64,000 bases of DNA from Papio anubis (GCF_008728515.1 NC_044989.1:78021754-78085753); one strand, 5' to 3'; positions 1 to 11,936 are shown, numbered from the stretch's first letter. Numbers and translations: made by a program. The notes: generated by a model not told the origin, from the sequence alone.

Positions 1-944
1 ATTAACTGGACAAATCAGATTATTCCATCTTATGCCATATTTGTTATGATTAATTGGAAGCTGCCACAAAGTCATTTGAAAGAATTGGCTAAAATAAAAT
101 TCTTACTTTACTAACAGATCATGGCTATTTTTGACCTTTTTATCACAGATAAGCATAAAAGGGCTTCCAAATTTTCATCATGCCATTGAATTACATGGGA
201 TAATTGAGCATTGTTTCCTAAAATAAGTAAAATTCATAGGACAACATTTAATCTATGTCAATTTTTATGTGCATGAGGATTAATTAATTCACCCATTTGA
301 CATTTCTAACTCAGGAGAATTCAGAGAAGCTATGGGCTAAAATCACAACTTTGCATTGTTCCTTTTCTGATCAACTTTAGCCCTTTACTTCTCATGTATA
401 TATAAAATGGAATAATGATAAATTGTGTGGAGGTGCTTAGTGAGAAGAATCAATTTTTGTATCCTTTGCAAACATCGACCAGCTAATTCCATATATCCTC
501 TCTCTTCCTCAGACTCCTCAGAAAATGTTTAACTTAAATGATACAAATGAAATGAATTGAGCTATCTGCTTCAGTAAAACTATTTATCCTTTAGTGAATA
601 ATATGTTTCTTAGGATTCTTTAATAAGTAAAGTTTAAGTTACATATAATTGTAGAAGTAGAAAGAAGATATATTTTTATTTGTTCTATTACTGTAAGCCT
701 TTCCAGGAACATTTTTGGTTTTTTTGGAAAACAATAGTTTTTTTTTTAATATTTTATCATCATTCTTTATAATATTTTCTAGAAGGAATAGTTTTAAATT
801 AAATTCTTTATCTGCTTTAATATGAGTTTCAAAAAAAAATCATTTGATTAGAATCAAAACTATTAGAATAAGGGAGGAGATAACCCGTCATATTGTCTTA
901 TGTGCAATTTCTGCCTCCAAAGAAAGAAGAAGTGAAAACTAAAA
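1..944. other. AT-rich sequence, nothing recognised
   Basis: I see no gene, RNA or repeat family that I can name here. Short poly-T and poly-A runs occur around 737-748 and 830-838. Confidence 0.5.
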
Positions 945-1329
945 GGCAGAAATGAAACCCACAGGCAGACAGCCCAGTGCCGCACCCTGGGCCTGGTTAA
1001 AGATCTACCCCTGACCTAACTAGTTATGTTATCTATAGATTTCAGACATTGCATGGAAAAGCATTGTGAAAATCCCTGTCCTGTTCTGTTCCATTCTGAT
1101 TACTGATGCATGCAGCTCCCAGCTATGTACCCCCTGCTTGCTCAATGGATCATGACCCTCTCACGTGTACCCCTTTAGAGTTATAAGCCCTTAAAAGGCA
1201 CAGGAATTGCTCACTTGGAGAGCTCGGTTTTTAAAGACATGAGTCCGTCGATACTCCCAGCTGAATAAAGTCCTTTCCTTCCACAACTCGGTGTCTGAGG
1301 GATTCTTGTCTGTGGCTCGTCCTGCTACA
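945..1329 (+). mobile_element. Solo LTR of a class I endogenous retrovirus (ERV1-type)
   Basis: The segment ends in the typical retroviral U5 form ...CCTGCTACA and carries an AATAAA polyadenylation signal at 1264-1269, followed by a CTCGGTGTCTGAGGG-type R/U5 stretch. A weak TATA-like TTAAAA lies near 1191. It is flanked by AAAA at 941-944 and 1330-1333, which fits the 4 bp duplication typical of gammaretrovirus-like elements. The expected 5' TG reads GG, probably a mutation. No internal retroviral sequence adjoins it, so it is a solo LTR left by recombination. I recognise the U5 style but cannot fix the subfamily. Confidence 0.75.
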
Positions 1330-1333
1330 AAAA

Positions 1334-2219
1334 GAAATAAAATACAGAAGTTTATATTGTTGTATAGCAACACATTACAATCCTGCTTGCTGCTCTAAAT
1401 GCATATACCCAAGTGAAAATAAATTAACTTAAGTCAGTCAGCTAGCTTACTTTTCTCCCAAGAAGATTCCCACAGCTGGGCTTCTACTGCAAAATACAAA
1501 TAAGAATATTTAAACACAGATAGTGAATTTCAATTAAATGTGGAGAAATAAACTCATGTCTCAACTTTCAATCACTGCATTTACTTTTTGTAAAGCAAGA
1601 TAAGGGAAAGTGATTCACATAAGCAAGAAGTAGTGATGGTGAGCCATAATAGACAAGAGCTTTCAGCACATTTATTAGAAAGAGCAAGCAGATGAGAAAG
1701 AATGGCCCAGACTGGAGGAAGTACCAGCTTAAAATTGGTTAGGGAATGCAGTTGAGATGGAAACCCATCCATAATCAATGAGGAAACCAAAAATTAAGCA
1801 GGTTGTAAAGTTTAGTGAGAGGCAAAAAACAAATTAAAGAGATGGACAAGACAACTCAATATTATCATAAACCTATTTTTATGTTCAGATGTTTAAAGAT
1901 CAAATTATCTTCATCATCACAAATTTGATCACCTTTGGAATTAAGAATGATGCAGAGCCAACAATGAAAATCTTAATTTAAAAGAATAGTGGCTAATTTA
2001 CATTGGCTACCATTAAACCACTTTGAAATCCCAATCATTACAACAGTTTGATAGAATCTCAGAAATGGTTGGATTAATTATTGGAACAGAATATAAAGCA
2101 AGAATCAGTCTTCAGCATGCAAAGTTCTATAGTGTACACTAAAGATACTTCATTTCATTGGCAAGTTCAATTACAACATACTCGTATGTCAAAATTTGTC
2201 CATGTATGCTTACACCTTT
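1334..2219. other. Unassigned intergenic sequence
   Basis: No family or gene recognised. Open frames here are short (69 aa at most), with no coding signal. Confidence 0.45.
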
Positions 2220-2720
2220 CTTAATTTTTATAGGTGCCCTAATTTCATTTTCTTGACTGACTTTACCTGTATCTGAAAGTGGGTTTGTTAAATATGCCCA
2301 CTGAGATTATCTGTTGTCCTTTTATATTGAATAGTTTCAACATTATGATTTAATGTTATCATTCAAGGTGCATAAAGAATTTTGTTGTTAATCTGTTGGA
2401 TTTTATGTAAATCTTGTTAAAATGCTATTATAATTTGTTTAATGCTATTATGGGTAATTCTGTTTTTAATTTTAATATTATAGATTCTGCTTTTATTGAT
2501 ATTGAAATTTGCTTAAAATATCCTTAGTCACAGTTTTTATTAAAATTCCCTTGGCCATTTTTGTTTCTTCTGTTTGTATATTTTAGGGGGGAAAAAGGAA
2601 GTTTATTCTCTTAAACATTATGATTTTTTCTATTTTGGGAATCCCTAATAGTTGCTTTAAATTTCTCAAGTGAATTCTCTGCAACTTAGTCCTGATTATA
2701 TGTTTTAGTACTTACTTTTC
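2220..2720 (-). mobile_element. Old L1 fragment, antisense (ORF2 endonuclease side)
   Basis: The plus strand loosely matches the reverse complement of L1 ORF2, with phrases such as CTGAAAGTGGG and TGTTGGATT in the expected order. Divergence is high, so the call is weak. Confidence 0.4.
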
Positions 2721-3589
2721 TCATCACATTTCTTATATCTATGTCTTCTCTTTTCTTAGATTTCAGTAATTATTTTTTTAGGATGAATATATGGGATATA
2801 AACTTTATGAGTCCTCACTTGCCAAAAGGGCTTATTTTGCCTCGTCTTGACCAAAAGTTTGTCCAGCTATGGGATACTAAGTTAAAATATTTACTCTTAG
2901 AATTTGAAGGCAGTGTTCCACCATTTTCATTTTGTGTATTTGAGGTAAATAGTCTACAAACTGCCATCACTTCATTCTCATGTAAATGTAGTCTCCTATT
3001 GTAGGACATCTAGTACTTCTGATTATCTTTTGAATTTAATATTTTTGTGTACATATTAATGAGTTTATTTCAAATTAATGTTAATAATTTTGAAAGATAC
3101 TTTGGTGTCTTTCCATGTTTTTTATAAGCTTTGGCATATATTTTTTAATTATGTGTTTGTATTTGTGCATGGATGTTACCTTATATCCTTTTGTTGGATT
3201 TTCCCATAAATAATAAATGGATATTAAAACATTGGATTAATTATTAACCTCTCAAGTTTTTCATAATTTTTATCTTTGTTGTATTGAACAATTTTCTAAA
3301 AGGACTCCTCAGGAATTAATATGATAACTAGTTATGCAGTTATACTTGTCAATTCTTTTACTTTCAAGGAACAGCTTCAAAAGCATTCTCCCCTCTCGCT
3401 TTCTCTCTGTCGCCTCTTCTCGCCACTGGTTCTTCTTGTTCAAATATATAAAATCTCTTGGTTTTCTGTGAGGCTAGTATTTTAAAGCTGATTATTTTCT
3501 TTTAAAAATATTTTTTATTTTTCTTGCTTTTTGGCTTGAGGATAGTTAATTCCTCTTCAATTTGCTGTATACAATACTGTTGATATTAT
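2721..3589. other. AT-rich sequence, possibly decayed LINE
   Basis: Composition and T-rich runs resemble antisense LINE sequence, but I cannot place a family. An 87 aa frame at 2741-3004 has no recognisable domain. Confidence 0.3.
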
Positions 3590-4110
3590 TTTTTAACCAT
3601 AAAATAATTTATCCATACAAAACAAGTACATACACCAAATTTTACAGGTTGATGAATTATCACAACATGGATATTTATGTATCCATAAGGCATGTCAAGA
3701 GAGCATTGCCAGCACCCCAAAACTCCCCACTTCATGTTCTCCTCCAAAGTTCATTCCTGTCTATATAATCCAAGATAATTACCATCTTGACATTTTAATT
3801 AAGATAGATATAAAGATATATTTTTTCATCTAATATGTAAATATCTAAAGATCATCATTTAGATTTGTTCTTTGAAATTGATATATTAATAGATGTAATT
3901 ATGTAGCATGGATTGTTGTAGGTGTGTCATCTTTCACTCAATGTTATATTTATGTGATCCATCCATGCTATTGCATGCTGTTCCATTTAGTTTATTTTAT
4001 AGCTGTATAACAATCCATTTTATGAATATACCACAAGTGGTATTGATCTATTGATGATGGAAATTGGAGTTACTTCCAGTTTTTGACAGTAATAAACTGT
4101 GCAGACATAA
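3590..4110 (-). mobile_element. Old L1 (L1M) 3' UTR, antisense
   Basis: The order of phrases fits the reverse complement of an L1M 3' region: a 'GTACATACACCAAATTTTACA' type opening, 'CCAGCACCCC', 'ACTCAATGTTATATTTATG', 'TATACCACAAG' and 'TTCCAGTTTTTGACA'. Several small deletions are present. Confidence 0.75.
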
Positions 4111-4730
4111 ACATTATTAAACACGTCTCTAGAGAAAGCTGGCAGTCATGTGCAAGTATTGCCACGTTTATCTCTCATCCATAGGTTCAGCAAAGGAATT
4201 TCCCAATGGCTTATTCTCATCATAGAAAGAGAAGGTTTTCTGGATTTAATCTGGGTTCAACATCACAGCATGTGAGGAGACAATTTTCCCCAAATTGTGT
4301 AATTAATTACCCTAGTGGCTGCTCTGTGGGCTTCTCTCACTCTCCTCTTCTTCTGAAACTGAATTGGGAATCTGAGCTATTATTTTGGGAAAACTCACTG
4401 TGACTTGTATGCTGTATGGCATTGTACTTTTTTCAGTTGTTAATGGCATTTCTTTTATATCAGCAATTTTTTTAATATTCTTATTCTTTAATAACATCCT
4501 TTCTAGCATTTTAATTCTGCTACAAGTTTTGTCATATATTGTGTGTGTGTGTATAATTATTCTTTTTTTATGAATCATTTACTGGGTAACAGAACAGGCA
4601 AATAAATTGACGGTCACAGTAATTTTGAAGCAGAATTAAGGGATTTTTAAAAATTAGTGAAGAAGCCATGAAAAGAAAACAACACCAACAACCAACAATA
4701 ATAACAATATACCGACATTTTCTTTAGATA
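4111..4730. other. Unassigned sequence left of the provirus
   Basis: No family recognised. A short GT run lies at about 4539-4552. The hexamer TAGATA at 4725-4730 abuts the proviral LTR and may be one half of a degenerate target-site duplication. Confidence 0.4.
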
Positions 4731-5235
4731 TGCCGGGGAGACCCTAACCCAGCGGCGCTAGAGGAATTAAAGACATACACACAGAAATATAGAGGTGTGA
4801 AGTGGGAAATCAGGGATCTCACAGACTTCAGAGCTGAGAGCCCCAAACAGAGATTTACTCACACATTGATTAACAGCAAATCAGTCCTTAGCATTGTTTC
4901 TATAGATATTAAATAAACTAAAAGTATCCCTTATGGGAAATGAAGGGATGGGTGGGCCAAATTAAAGAAATAGGTTGGACTAGTTAACTGCAGCAGGAAC
5001 ATGCCCTTAAGGCATAAATCATTTGCTATTGTTTGTGGCTTAAGAATGCTTTTAAGTGGTTTTCCGCCCTGGGCTGGGCGGTCCAGGTGTTCCTTGCCCT
5101 CATTCCCGTAAACCCACAACCTTCCAACTTCGGTGTTAGGGCCATTATGGACATGTCACAGGGTTGCAGAGATTTTTTTTATGGCCAGTTTTGGGGCCAG
5201 TTTATGGCCAGATTTTGGGGGACTTGCTCCCAACA
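4731..5235 (-). repeat. 3' LTR of the HML-type provirus
   Basis: Reads 5'-TGTTGGGAGC...-3' on the minus strand. It contains the tandem 'GGCCATAAACTGGCC' motif near the U3 start. It is the longer copy (505 bp). Compared with the other LTR it lacks about 15 nt at the U5 end, where the plus strand reads TGCCGGGGAGACCC instead of TGCTGAGACCAGCTC followed by TGTCAGGGAGACCC. Confidence 0.9.
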
Positions 5236-5249
5236 TGTCTCCCTTCTCT
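5236..5249 (-). promoter_or_regulatory. Polypurine tract remnant of the provirus
   Basis: Directly upstream of the U3 start, the minus strand reads AGAGAAGGGAGACA. This is the expected place and composition for the plus-strand primer of reverse transcription. Confidence 0.75.
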
Positions 5250-6500
5250 AATTTGCAAAAAGATAAAAGCAAGGGCAGCTTTGTCACAGTGAGCTACTTC
5301 TCGCAGGAGTCGGGAGCTACTTCTCGCAGGAGTCGGGATCCGCATCTGCAGACTATTCAAAGACAAACAACATAGATTAAAAGTACAATCATCATTGAAA
5401 TCACGGAGCTTCCAAATGTTTCCATCCATTTAAATGGGTTACTAGCTGCTAATTTGTCTGCAGCTCCTCTAAGCACTCCAGTTCCTGGCATTAAGGTCAG
5501 GTGTGCCGGGGATGCTTTAAATATTTGTTCTTTTAATTTTGCTATATCCAAAAACAAGTTTGTAGAGTGTCATTCTAGAAGCGTTTTTATTCTTTCCCAA
5601 ATTTTGATCTTTTTAAGAGCATGTACTAGTTTCCACAAATCCTTCTGTTTAGCTCCTAGAGCGGGACATATCATTTGAGGTTGAGGTGCCACTATACTGC
5701 CATGGTTCCAGATAATAGGAACTTTGGCTGTAATTCTTATCATTTCTACCATCTGACCGTTTTGTTCAGATCATCTGAACATAGTGTGGCCATGGCACGC
5801 AGACTGAGAGGTGCAATTCAAGCTAAACATCCCTAGGGGATCAATTAATAATGATTCCATAGGAATTGTTGTGCAGCACATCTGCCTGTTCTGCAAAGCA
5901 ATCTTCCTAAACAAGTACGTTCATTTTTTCTAACTGGGTCCAATCCTGTTTACAAAAAGCTTTTTGAGGGTGGTATGCCTCAATTATAGGAGCAGATTTA
6001 TTATGGTAAATACTGAGATCAGAGAGTATGTGAAACTGTGTCAAAGTGATTGCATCCAGGCATTATTGCCAGCCCTTATTGAAGGAATACTAGGGCAGTG
6101 GTGATAACCGCTATCATAGCTGCCATTAAATTCTTCATTGTGACCGGTTGTCATGCTTTCCTTAGGTTTCCTTCCACCATCTGTGACAGCTTCCTGATCT
6201 GTACCCAGGTGGTTGGCTGTGTTCGACGGGTGTTGCTCGTGACAGATGGGGCCCTCCTCAGCGTCAACCTCGACGTGGCTGCAAACGGGGGGTCCTCGGG
6301 ATGTTATGCCCAGACCGCTTCTTCCCCAAAGAGGACCACCAGAGTCCAGAGTCAAAGCCAAGCGGCAAGGATCTTTACTACAAGTTCGAACCTGGTCCCT
6401 CCATTCCACAGCATACAAGAGGGCCTTGAACAATGCGAGTGCTTGCTTTTTTATAGCCCGAAAGTTACAGGGGAACAAAGGAATTCTTTTGGTTCCCACG
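5240..6500 (-). pseudogene. Degraded retroviral env of the HML-type provirus
   Basis: Envelope glycoprotein remnant, non-functional. The minus-strand frame at 5357-5557 resembles the end of a betaretroviral transmembrane subunit: a heptad-like LDIAKLKEQIF segment, then a hydrophobic span of about 20 residues (SVISMMIVLLIYVVCL). A further piece lies at 5570-5752. The upstream part (6041-6499) covers the leader region, where a hydrophobic signal segment sits out of frame with the preceding sequence. Several stops separate the pieces, and a 23 bp tandem duplication at 5291-5336 shifts the frame near the 3' end. It overlaps the integrase remnant upstream, as in intact HML genomes. Confidence 0.8.
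5291..5336. repeat. 23 bp tandem duplication inside env remnant
   Basis: Two perfect back-to-back copies of a unit starting GAGCTACTTCTCGC, at 5291-5313 and 5314-5336. The unit length is not a multiple of three. Confidence 0.9.
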
Positions 6501-6885
6501 CTTTCAGTAAAACTTTGAACGGCTGTCTCCTTATCGGAGACTTTCCAGGTGGTGTTTGTACTGGGCTCAGGAAGTTTGAGAGATATATGGCGATATGTGG
6601 TGGGATGGGAGGATAGGATGTGTTTGTACTGGGCTTGTTTGTTTTGAGCCCAGGGCTGAGGAATGTGCCCGGCTCCTTTCAGGGATCCTCCCGGAATCTT
6701 CTCCTCGGCATCTGGTTCATGATAAGGTTTCAGGTGTCTTGGTGGTATCCAAATTGGCTGTTGATTTTGGCCTGGAGAAATACAAGCATAACCTCTACCC
6801 CAAGTTATTATTTTACTTATTTCCCAACTTTTTGTTACTGGATCTTTTCACCAAATAATGCTAAATTAAAAACAAGCAATAAATC
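6500..6885 (-). pseudogene. Integrase C-terminal remnant (pol)
   Basis: The minus strand encodes WGRGYACISPG (about 6765-6800) followed by a WIPPRHLKPY-like segment. This is the signature of the C-terminal DNA-binding end of betaretroviral integrase. The zinc-binding and catalytic domains are absent. The remnant starts just after the deletion junction near 6890 and runs into the env overlap. Stop codons occur upstream of the motif, so it is a pseudogene. Confidence 0.75.
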
Positions 6886-6889
6886 AGTA

Positions 6890-7367
6890 TGGACCACATT
6901 CTCCTTTTGTAATGGGACTGTTAAAGAATGTTACTGTTTAATTCTTTGAGTAATTTAAAAGGAAAAGGCTCAAATGTAGCTATAATATTTCCATCTTGAT
7001 CTGGGGGGTGTATTCTAACAGGGAACTGCCAAGCCTCTAAATCACCCTCTCTAGCTTGCTGAATTCCTGCCTAAATAGAACTAAGAGCAGTCGCTCGAGA
7101 AACTGCTCAAACAGTCACGGGGGCAACTACTTTTCACCCAGTGTCTTCCAGAAAAGAAAGATCTGGGGGGTCATTTTCTTTAAAATAATAATGAGGGGGT
7201 GCAGAAGGGTAGGGATGAACCTCTCCTTCCTTTGCCGCTTTAGCTTTAGCTGGCAAATAAACATGCTCTGTAACCTCTTCTGTTACTTCACTTTACTCTC
7301 CTTCCTCCTCCTCAGTAGTATGAAAAAGTTCCAAGGTGGAACAAACCAGACCCCGTACATGTCCCAT
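6890..7367 (-). pseudogene. Truncated gag start of the provirus
   Basis: An ATG at 7365-7367 (minus strand) lies about 130 nt downstream of the primer-binding site, where HML gag begins. The frame stops after about 25 codons. Gag-like sequence with stops and shifts continues to about 6960, where the minus strand encodes a proline-rich stretch (FPVRIHPPDQDG), as near the matrix/capsid boundary. The rest of capsid and nucleocapsid is deleted. Confidence 0.65.
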
Positions 7368-7495
7368 TGTTACCCGGACGCTTCTGAGCTCCCCTTCTTA
7401 CTCACCACAGGGATTGTTTTAAGAGTACTCTGGTGTCCTCCAGCTAGTTTTCCATTCCAACCGTCGCTCCAGCGACCCTTCAACCTGGATTTGAG

Positions 7496-7513
7496 TCCCC
7501 ACAATGGATGCCA
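7496..7513 (-). promoter_or_regulatory. Primer-binding site, tRNA-Lys type
   Basis: The minus strand reads TGGCATCCATTGTGGGGA, two nucleotides after the LTR end. It differs from the tRNA-Lys complement mainly at sites that look like decayed CpGs, which supports the K-group assignment. Confidence 0.8.
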
Positions 7514-7515
7514 CT

Positions 7516-7878
7516 TGCTGAGACCAGCTCTGTCAGGGAGACCCTAACCCAGTGGTGCTAGAGGAATTAAAGACACACACACAGAAACATAGAGGTGTGA
7601 AGTGGGAAATCAGGGATCTCACAGCCTTCAGAGCTGAGAGCCCGGAACAGAGATTTACCCACACATTGATTAACAGCAAACCAGTTATTAGCATTGTTTC
7701 TAAGCGGTTTTCCGCCCTGGGTGGGCCAGGTGTTCCTTGCCCTCATTCCCATAAACCCACAACCTTCCAGCTTGGGTGTTAGGGCCATTATGGACTCATG
7801 ACAGTGCTGCAGAGATTTTGTTTATGGCCAGTTTTGGGGCCAGTTTATGGCCAGATTTTGGTGGGGTTGTTCCCAAAA
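7516..7878 (-). repeat. 5' LTR of the HML-type provirus, with internal deletion
   Basis: The same LTR as 4731-5235, but only about 363 bp. Alignment by eye shows a single gap of about 150 bp in the middle, matching left-LTR positions of about 4902-5052. It keeps the full U5 end next to the primer-binding site. The outer end reads TCCCAAAA rather than TCCCAACA. Confidence 0.88.
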
Positions 7879-7883
7879 AGATG

Positions 7884-10800
7884 TTCCAATCTAAAGTCTC
7901 ACTGAGTTTGCAATATAAATTAATGGAATAATATGCCCCCTTAGGAATATCCAGCAAATGGGATATATGGTTGAATGACTCTCAGCGTCTGTTCCACCCT
8001 TCTTCTAGTGTCCATCTATATTGAAGGGGCAGGACAACTCAAATATGGATTTTTCTTTTTGTCCAGACAATCTTACAGCTGGGAGCTTGGATATGATTAA
8101 GGAGGAGGTTTTGTTTTTTTGCAGATGTTATTTCTCTTCTGCTGCACTATTGAGGAAGTAATGAATAGGACACAAAGATCCTCCCTAGACCTAGATGGTG
8201 GTTTATCTACTTATAATAGTAGCAGATATCTTGATATTTCGATCATAGACAAAATGGTGCGTTCTTGTTTCAATATATTCAGAGGTAGCTTCCTTATTTC
8301 CATCTTTTTAGTTGTAGCAAAGTAACAACAGCCCTCTTGGATCAGGCTGGCAATGTTAATCTGAAAGTCATTTCAAGATAGAGAATATTTACCCAGCTCT
8401 TCTAAAGATTGTGTAAAAAATCTAATATTTTGTATTAAATTGCTTTCTACTTTAATATACTAGCATTGTTTCTATTTTTTGCAACTTAACCTTGACTTAA
8501 AAAGTATTTGAAACTTTAAGAAATGATTGCAAGCAACATACCTCAAGGACACAAATTAAGAACTTCTATCACCTGATAGAGTTTGTAGGTAGTGATAACT
8601 TGTTTCCATTAGAAAATAAGATTGCTGTTTAGAAAAAAAAAAGAAGGAAGAAAAATAATGATATAGAAATATAAAAATCTTGAATAAATTTCACTTATGT
8701 GATTGACTCCTTCATCATTACTCACCATGGCATTCAGAGGGAAAAGGATAACTTAAAATATTTCCTTTAACTAACTAGAATGAAGTGCCTTTTGACACTA
8801 AGGCAATGAAAAATACATGCATTCAAGTGTAAATTAGTTGCATTTATCTCTGCTGTGCAGCTTAAGTAAATAAAATGATAAGATAATAGCTTGGCTTTAT
8901 GTGTGATTACAGGACCAACAAGTTTCTATTACTTCCTTAAACCAACCTTTTTTATCGTAAAGGCATAAGACTGAAGTGGTCAAGTACAGTCAAAGTTACA
9001 GCCTGTGGGTTGTTGAATTACTATGATGAATTCACAATCTTTTCAGATCTCCTATGTAAAAGTTAGGTGTTACTTGAGAATGATTAAGACTCAAAAAACT
9101 GAAATAGGAATGCTTAGGCAATTATACGATTTTAAGTACTTATGTCCAAAATTCCCAGAGCTCTTTTGTCTGGAGACATAGTTTCTTCTTCACTGTCTGA
9201 TGAATCACACTCTCCCTTTTTCAGAGATAATAATACCTGAGGAAGGGGATACCTATTTCCTTGCATGTCTTACATCTGCTACCTTTCCTTGCCATCAGAC
9301 CTCTAAACACAAAACAAATGACTCATTAAATAAAAGTTGAGCAAAGGAAAAAAAAATCCACATACTGTAAGAATTATATTTTGATGAATTTTATCAAGAG
9401 TACCCAAATAATATACATGCAAAATAAAATTTAAATGTGCTAAAGTAGGTCTAAAAAAGAAAATTTTGATCAAGTCAAATTTGTCAAGATGGTACATTTA
9501 TTAGAGATACTGCATTATGCATTTCAGCTCAACTAGCTAGAAATATTTCTGTATCCTTGCTCAACTGGGAAAGTCCAACCTAGATTCAATAGTGGAAAAC
9601 ATTAAAAAGGGTTGAGATACCAGGAATTCAAGTTTAATGTTGAGGAAGGCATCCAAAACCTTTAGAGGTGTCACATTTGATTTATACTTTAACCCATTAA
9701 CTCAATCTCATGTAAGCCCCACCAAAGGGAAAGGAGGACAATTTATTCCTGAGATTTTAGTGAGGGAAAACTGTAGTGATTGCAATTTGTCAGCTGTGGA
9801 TTAAGTGGGAGATTACAGAACATAAATACTTATTCTCGTTTCTCAAGGGATGATGCAAACGTAGAGTTTGAGAGATTAAAGGCCAGAATTTTAGCAGTTA
9901 GCATACAATGTAGTAGGTTCCAGAGGTCAAACTGATTTTGTCCAAGTAATCACTGGCAATTATTAATTGATTATTGTGCTACTAGGAAAGAAAATACACT
10001 ATAAGAAATTACAGTCTAATTTTATTTCTATAATTGGAAGCAACAACAACTACAACAATAACAACAAAAAACTAGTTATAGCAATGGGAACTTAATCTGA
10101 GCGGTAAGACAGACATTCGTTATCTTTCATTTAGTTCCAAGTCTGATTCAATTTGCAGCCCCAGATACTCTCACATTAAGATGGAAATTGATAGTAATGA
10201 AGGTCTCTAAAATATTCCACAACTGTTTACTCTAAATATTCTTTGAATGCCTAAAGGTACAAACAGAGGTTATTTATAAGATGACTGGACTCACGGAGTA
10301 AATAAAATTCCCAGAGCTTTCAAAAATTATTAGACACTAGCTCTTTGTTAACTCATTTCTTGGGTGACTCAGAGCACCTTTCTAATCCATCAATTGAAGT
10401 AGAAGTCAAGGGGGTTGAATAGTAAATGAACTTTTGTTTAGATTAATCTCACAGAGACTCCAGTGAGTTCATGACCAAGCTCTAGTAATTTGATCCAAAA
10501 TTAAATATTCAACCATCCTACAAAGAATAAAAACTACACAACTCACACACAAAAAAATTTGTTAAGCTTTGGTAAATATGCTACGCTGCCTGCTTTCTTA
10601 TGGGGCATATCTAGAATCATTCAGTGAATCCTTGGTAAATCATCTAACATTTCTACTCCCAAAATCACTGGATTCATCCTTCTACATTATATGAAGGAAT
10701 TTTTGGCATTTCAACTCTATTCGGTTTTGGCCAACTGACCATCTGAGAGAATACCCACAATGGCTCCTTGTCTTGTGTAAGTAAGATTATAATAGGAGGT

Positions 10801-11215
10801 GGTGATAACTTGAGTGCCAGGAACTGATCATTCCTCATAGTTAATTAAGAACAATACCATAGCCTGTAGGAAATTCCTGAGGTTAATGAAAAACTTCAAA
10901 AGTTTAAAAGAGGAAAGTGTGCTGATTTCTGTAAAATCTCTGTTTAATTCTACTCTTTTGATAATAAAAAGATCAAAGATTTTTTGATAATTATTTTTAT
11001 TTAGTTTTGGATAATTATTTAATTATTTTTGATAATTACTTTTGAAAATAATGAAGAAAAACTACCTAAATCGTGGTTAACAAATGGGCAGACATCCAGA
11101 TTCAAGAAACAAATGGGCAAAAATCAGAATGAAGGCAAAGAAATACATAACGAGATACATAATCAAGTGGTCAAAAGTGAAACAATTTGTTTTTGTTTTC
11201 ATTTAGTTTTGTTTT
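7884..11215. other. 3.3 kb without recognised gene or clear repeat
   Basis: Mostly unassigned. A CAA-rich patch lies at 10040-10070. A stretch at 10345-10440 resembles the 'GTGACTTxGGxCA' core of a MIR, too weak to call. Frames up to 68 aa have no domains. Confidence 0.4.
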
Positions 11216-11936
11216 TTGCAAGTAGCAAGAAGTAATTTTAATGTACGAGGAACCTCCCTAAGACTATTGCCAGATTTCTTAGCAGAAACTTTCCAGGCCA
11301 GCAAGGAGTGGAATGGTATTTTCAAAGTGCTGAAAATAAACAACAAAAACAAAAACAAAAAAAAACCTGTCAGCCAAAAATACGATATTCATCAAACTAT
11401 CTCTCAATTTAAAGAAAAATACTTTCATAGATAAACAAAAGTGAATTCATCATGATTAGATCTCCCTTAAAAGAATACTAAATGGAGAATTTCAGGTTGA
11501 AATGCAAAAATGCTTGTAAGTGACACAAAAGCATATGACATATAAAGGTCACTGGTAAAGGTAAAGACATAAACAAACACAGATATGATAATACTGAAAT
11601 GGTGGTGCATAAGTCACTTTAAATATTGGTACAGAAGTAAAATAAAAAAGTATAAAAAATAGCTATAACTATAAAAATGTACTGATATAACTAGTGATAT
11701 CAGTATTTTAAAGCATGAGTGGGGAGTAAAAGAGTTTTTCATTTATTTAAAATTAAGTTATAAGCTAAAATATCATGTTATTAACTATAATATGTTTTAA
11801 GTAAGCCAGTTGGTAACCAGTTAAAAAGGTATAAAAATTGCACAAAGAAAATGAGAAAGATATCATAAGATGTCAGTAAAGATTAGCAGTGAAGTACACA
11901 GGAGGACTGAAAAACAAGAAAACAGGAACTAAAATG

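Larger units (their letters stand above)
4731..7878 (-). mobile_element. HERV-K/HML-type provirus, internally deleted (MER9/HERVK9-like)
   Basis: Two copies of one LTR, both reading minus-strand, bracket about 2.3 kb of internal sequence. In minus-strand order this holds a tRNA-Lys-type primer-binding site, a gag start, the C-terminal part of integrase, a degraded env and a polypurine tract. That is the arrangement of a class II (betaretrovirus-like) provirus. Most of gag, all of protease and reverse transcriptase, and most of integrase are missing, joined near 6890. Given a usual full length of 8-9 kb, about 5 kb is gone. The remaining frames carry many stops and frameshifts, so it cannot encode a virus. 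I place it near MER9/HERVK9 (HML-3) by LTR recall; other HML groups remain possible. Confidence 0.9.

Noticed and set aside
6098..6616. 172-codon plus-strand frame
   Set aside because: It lies antisense to the env and integrase remnants of the minus-strand provirus and shows no protein features.
7056..7547. 163-codon plus-strand frame
   Set aside because: Antisense to the gag remnant and primer-binding site of the provirus; a shadow of decayed viral coding sequence.
10345..10440. MIR element
   Set aside because: Only one short core-like phrase fits; not enough to call.
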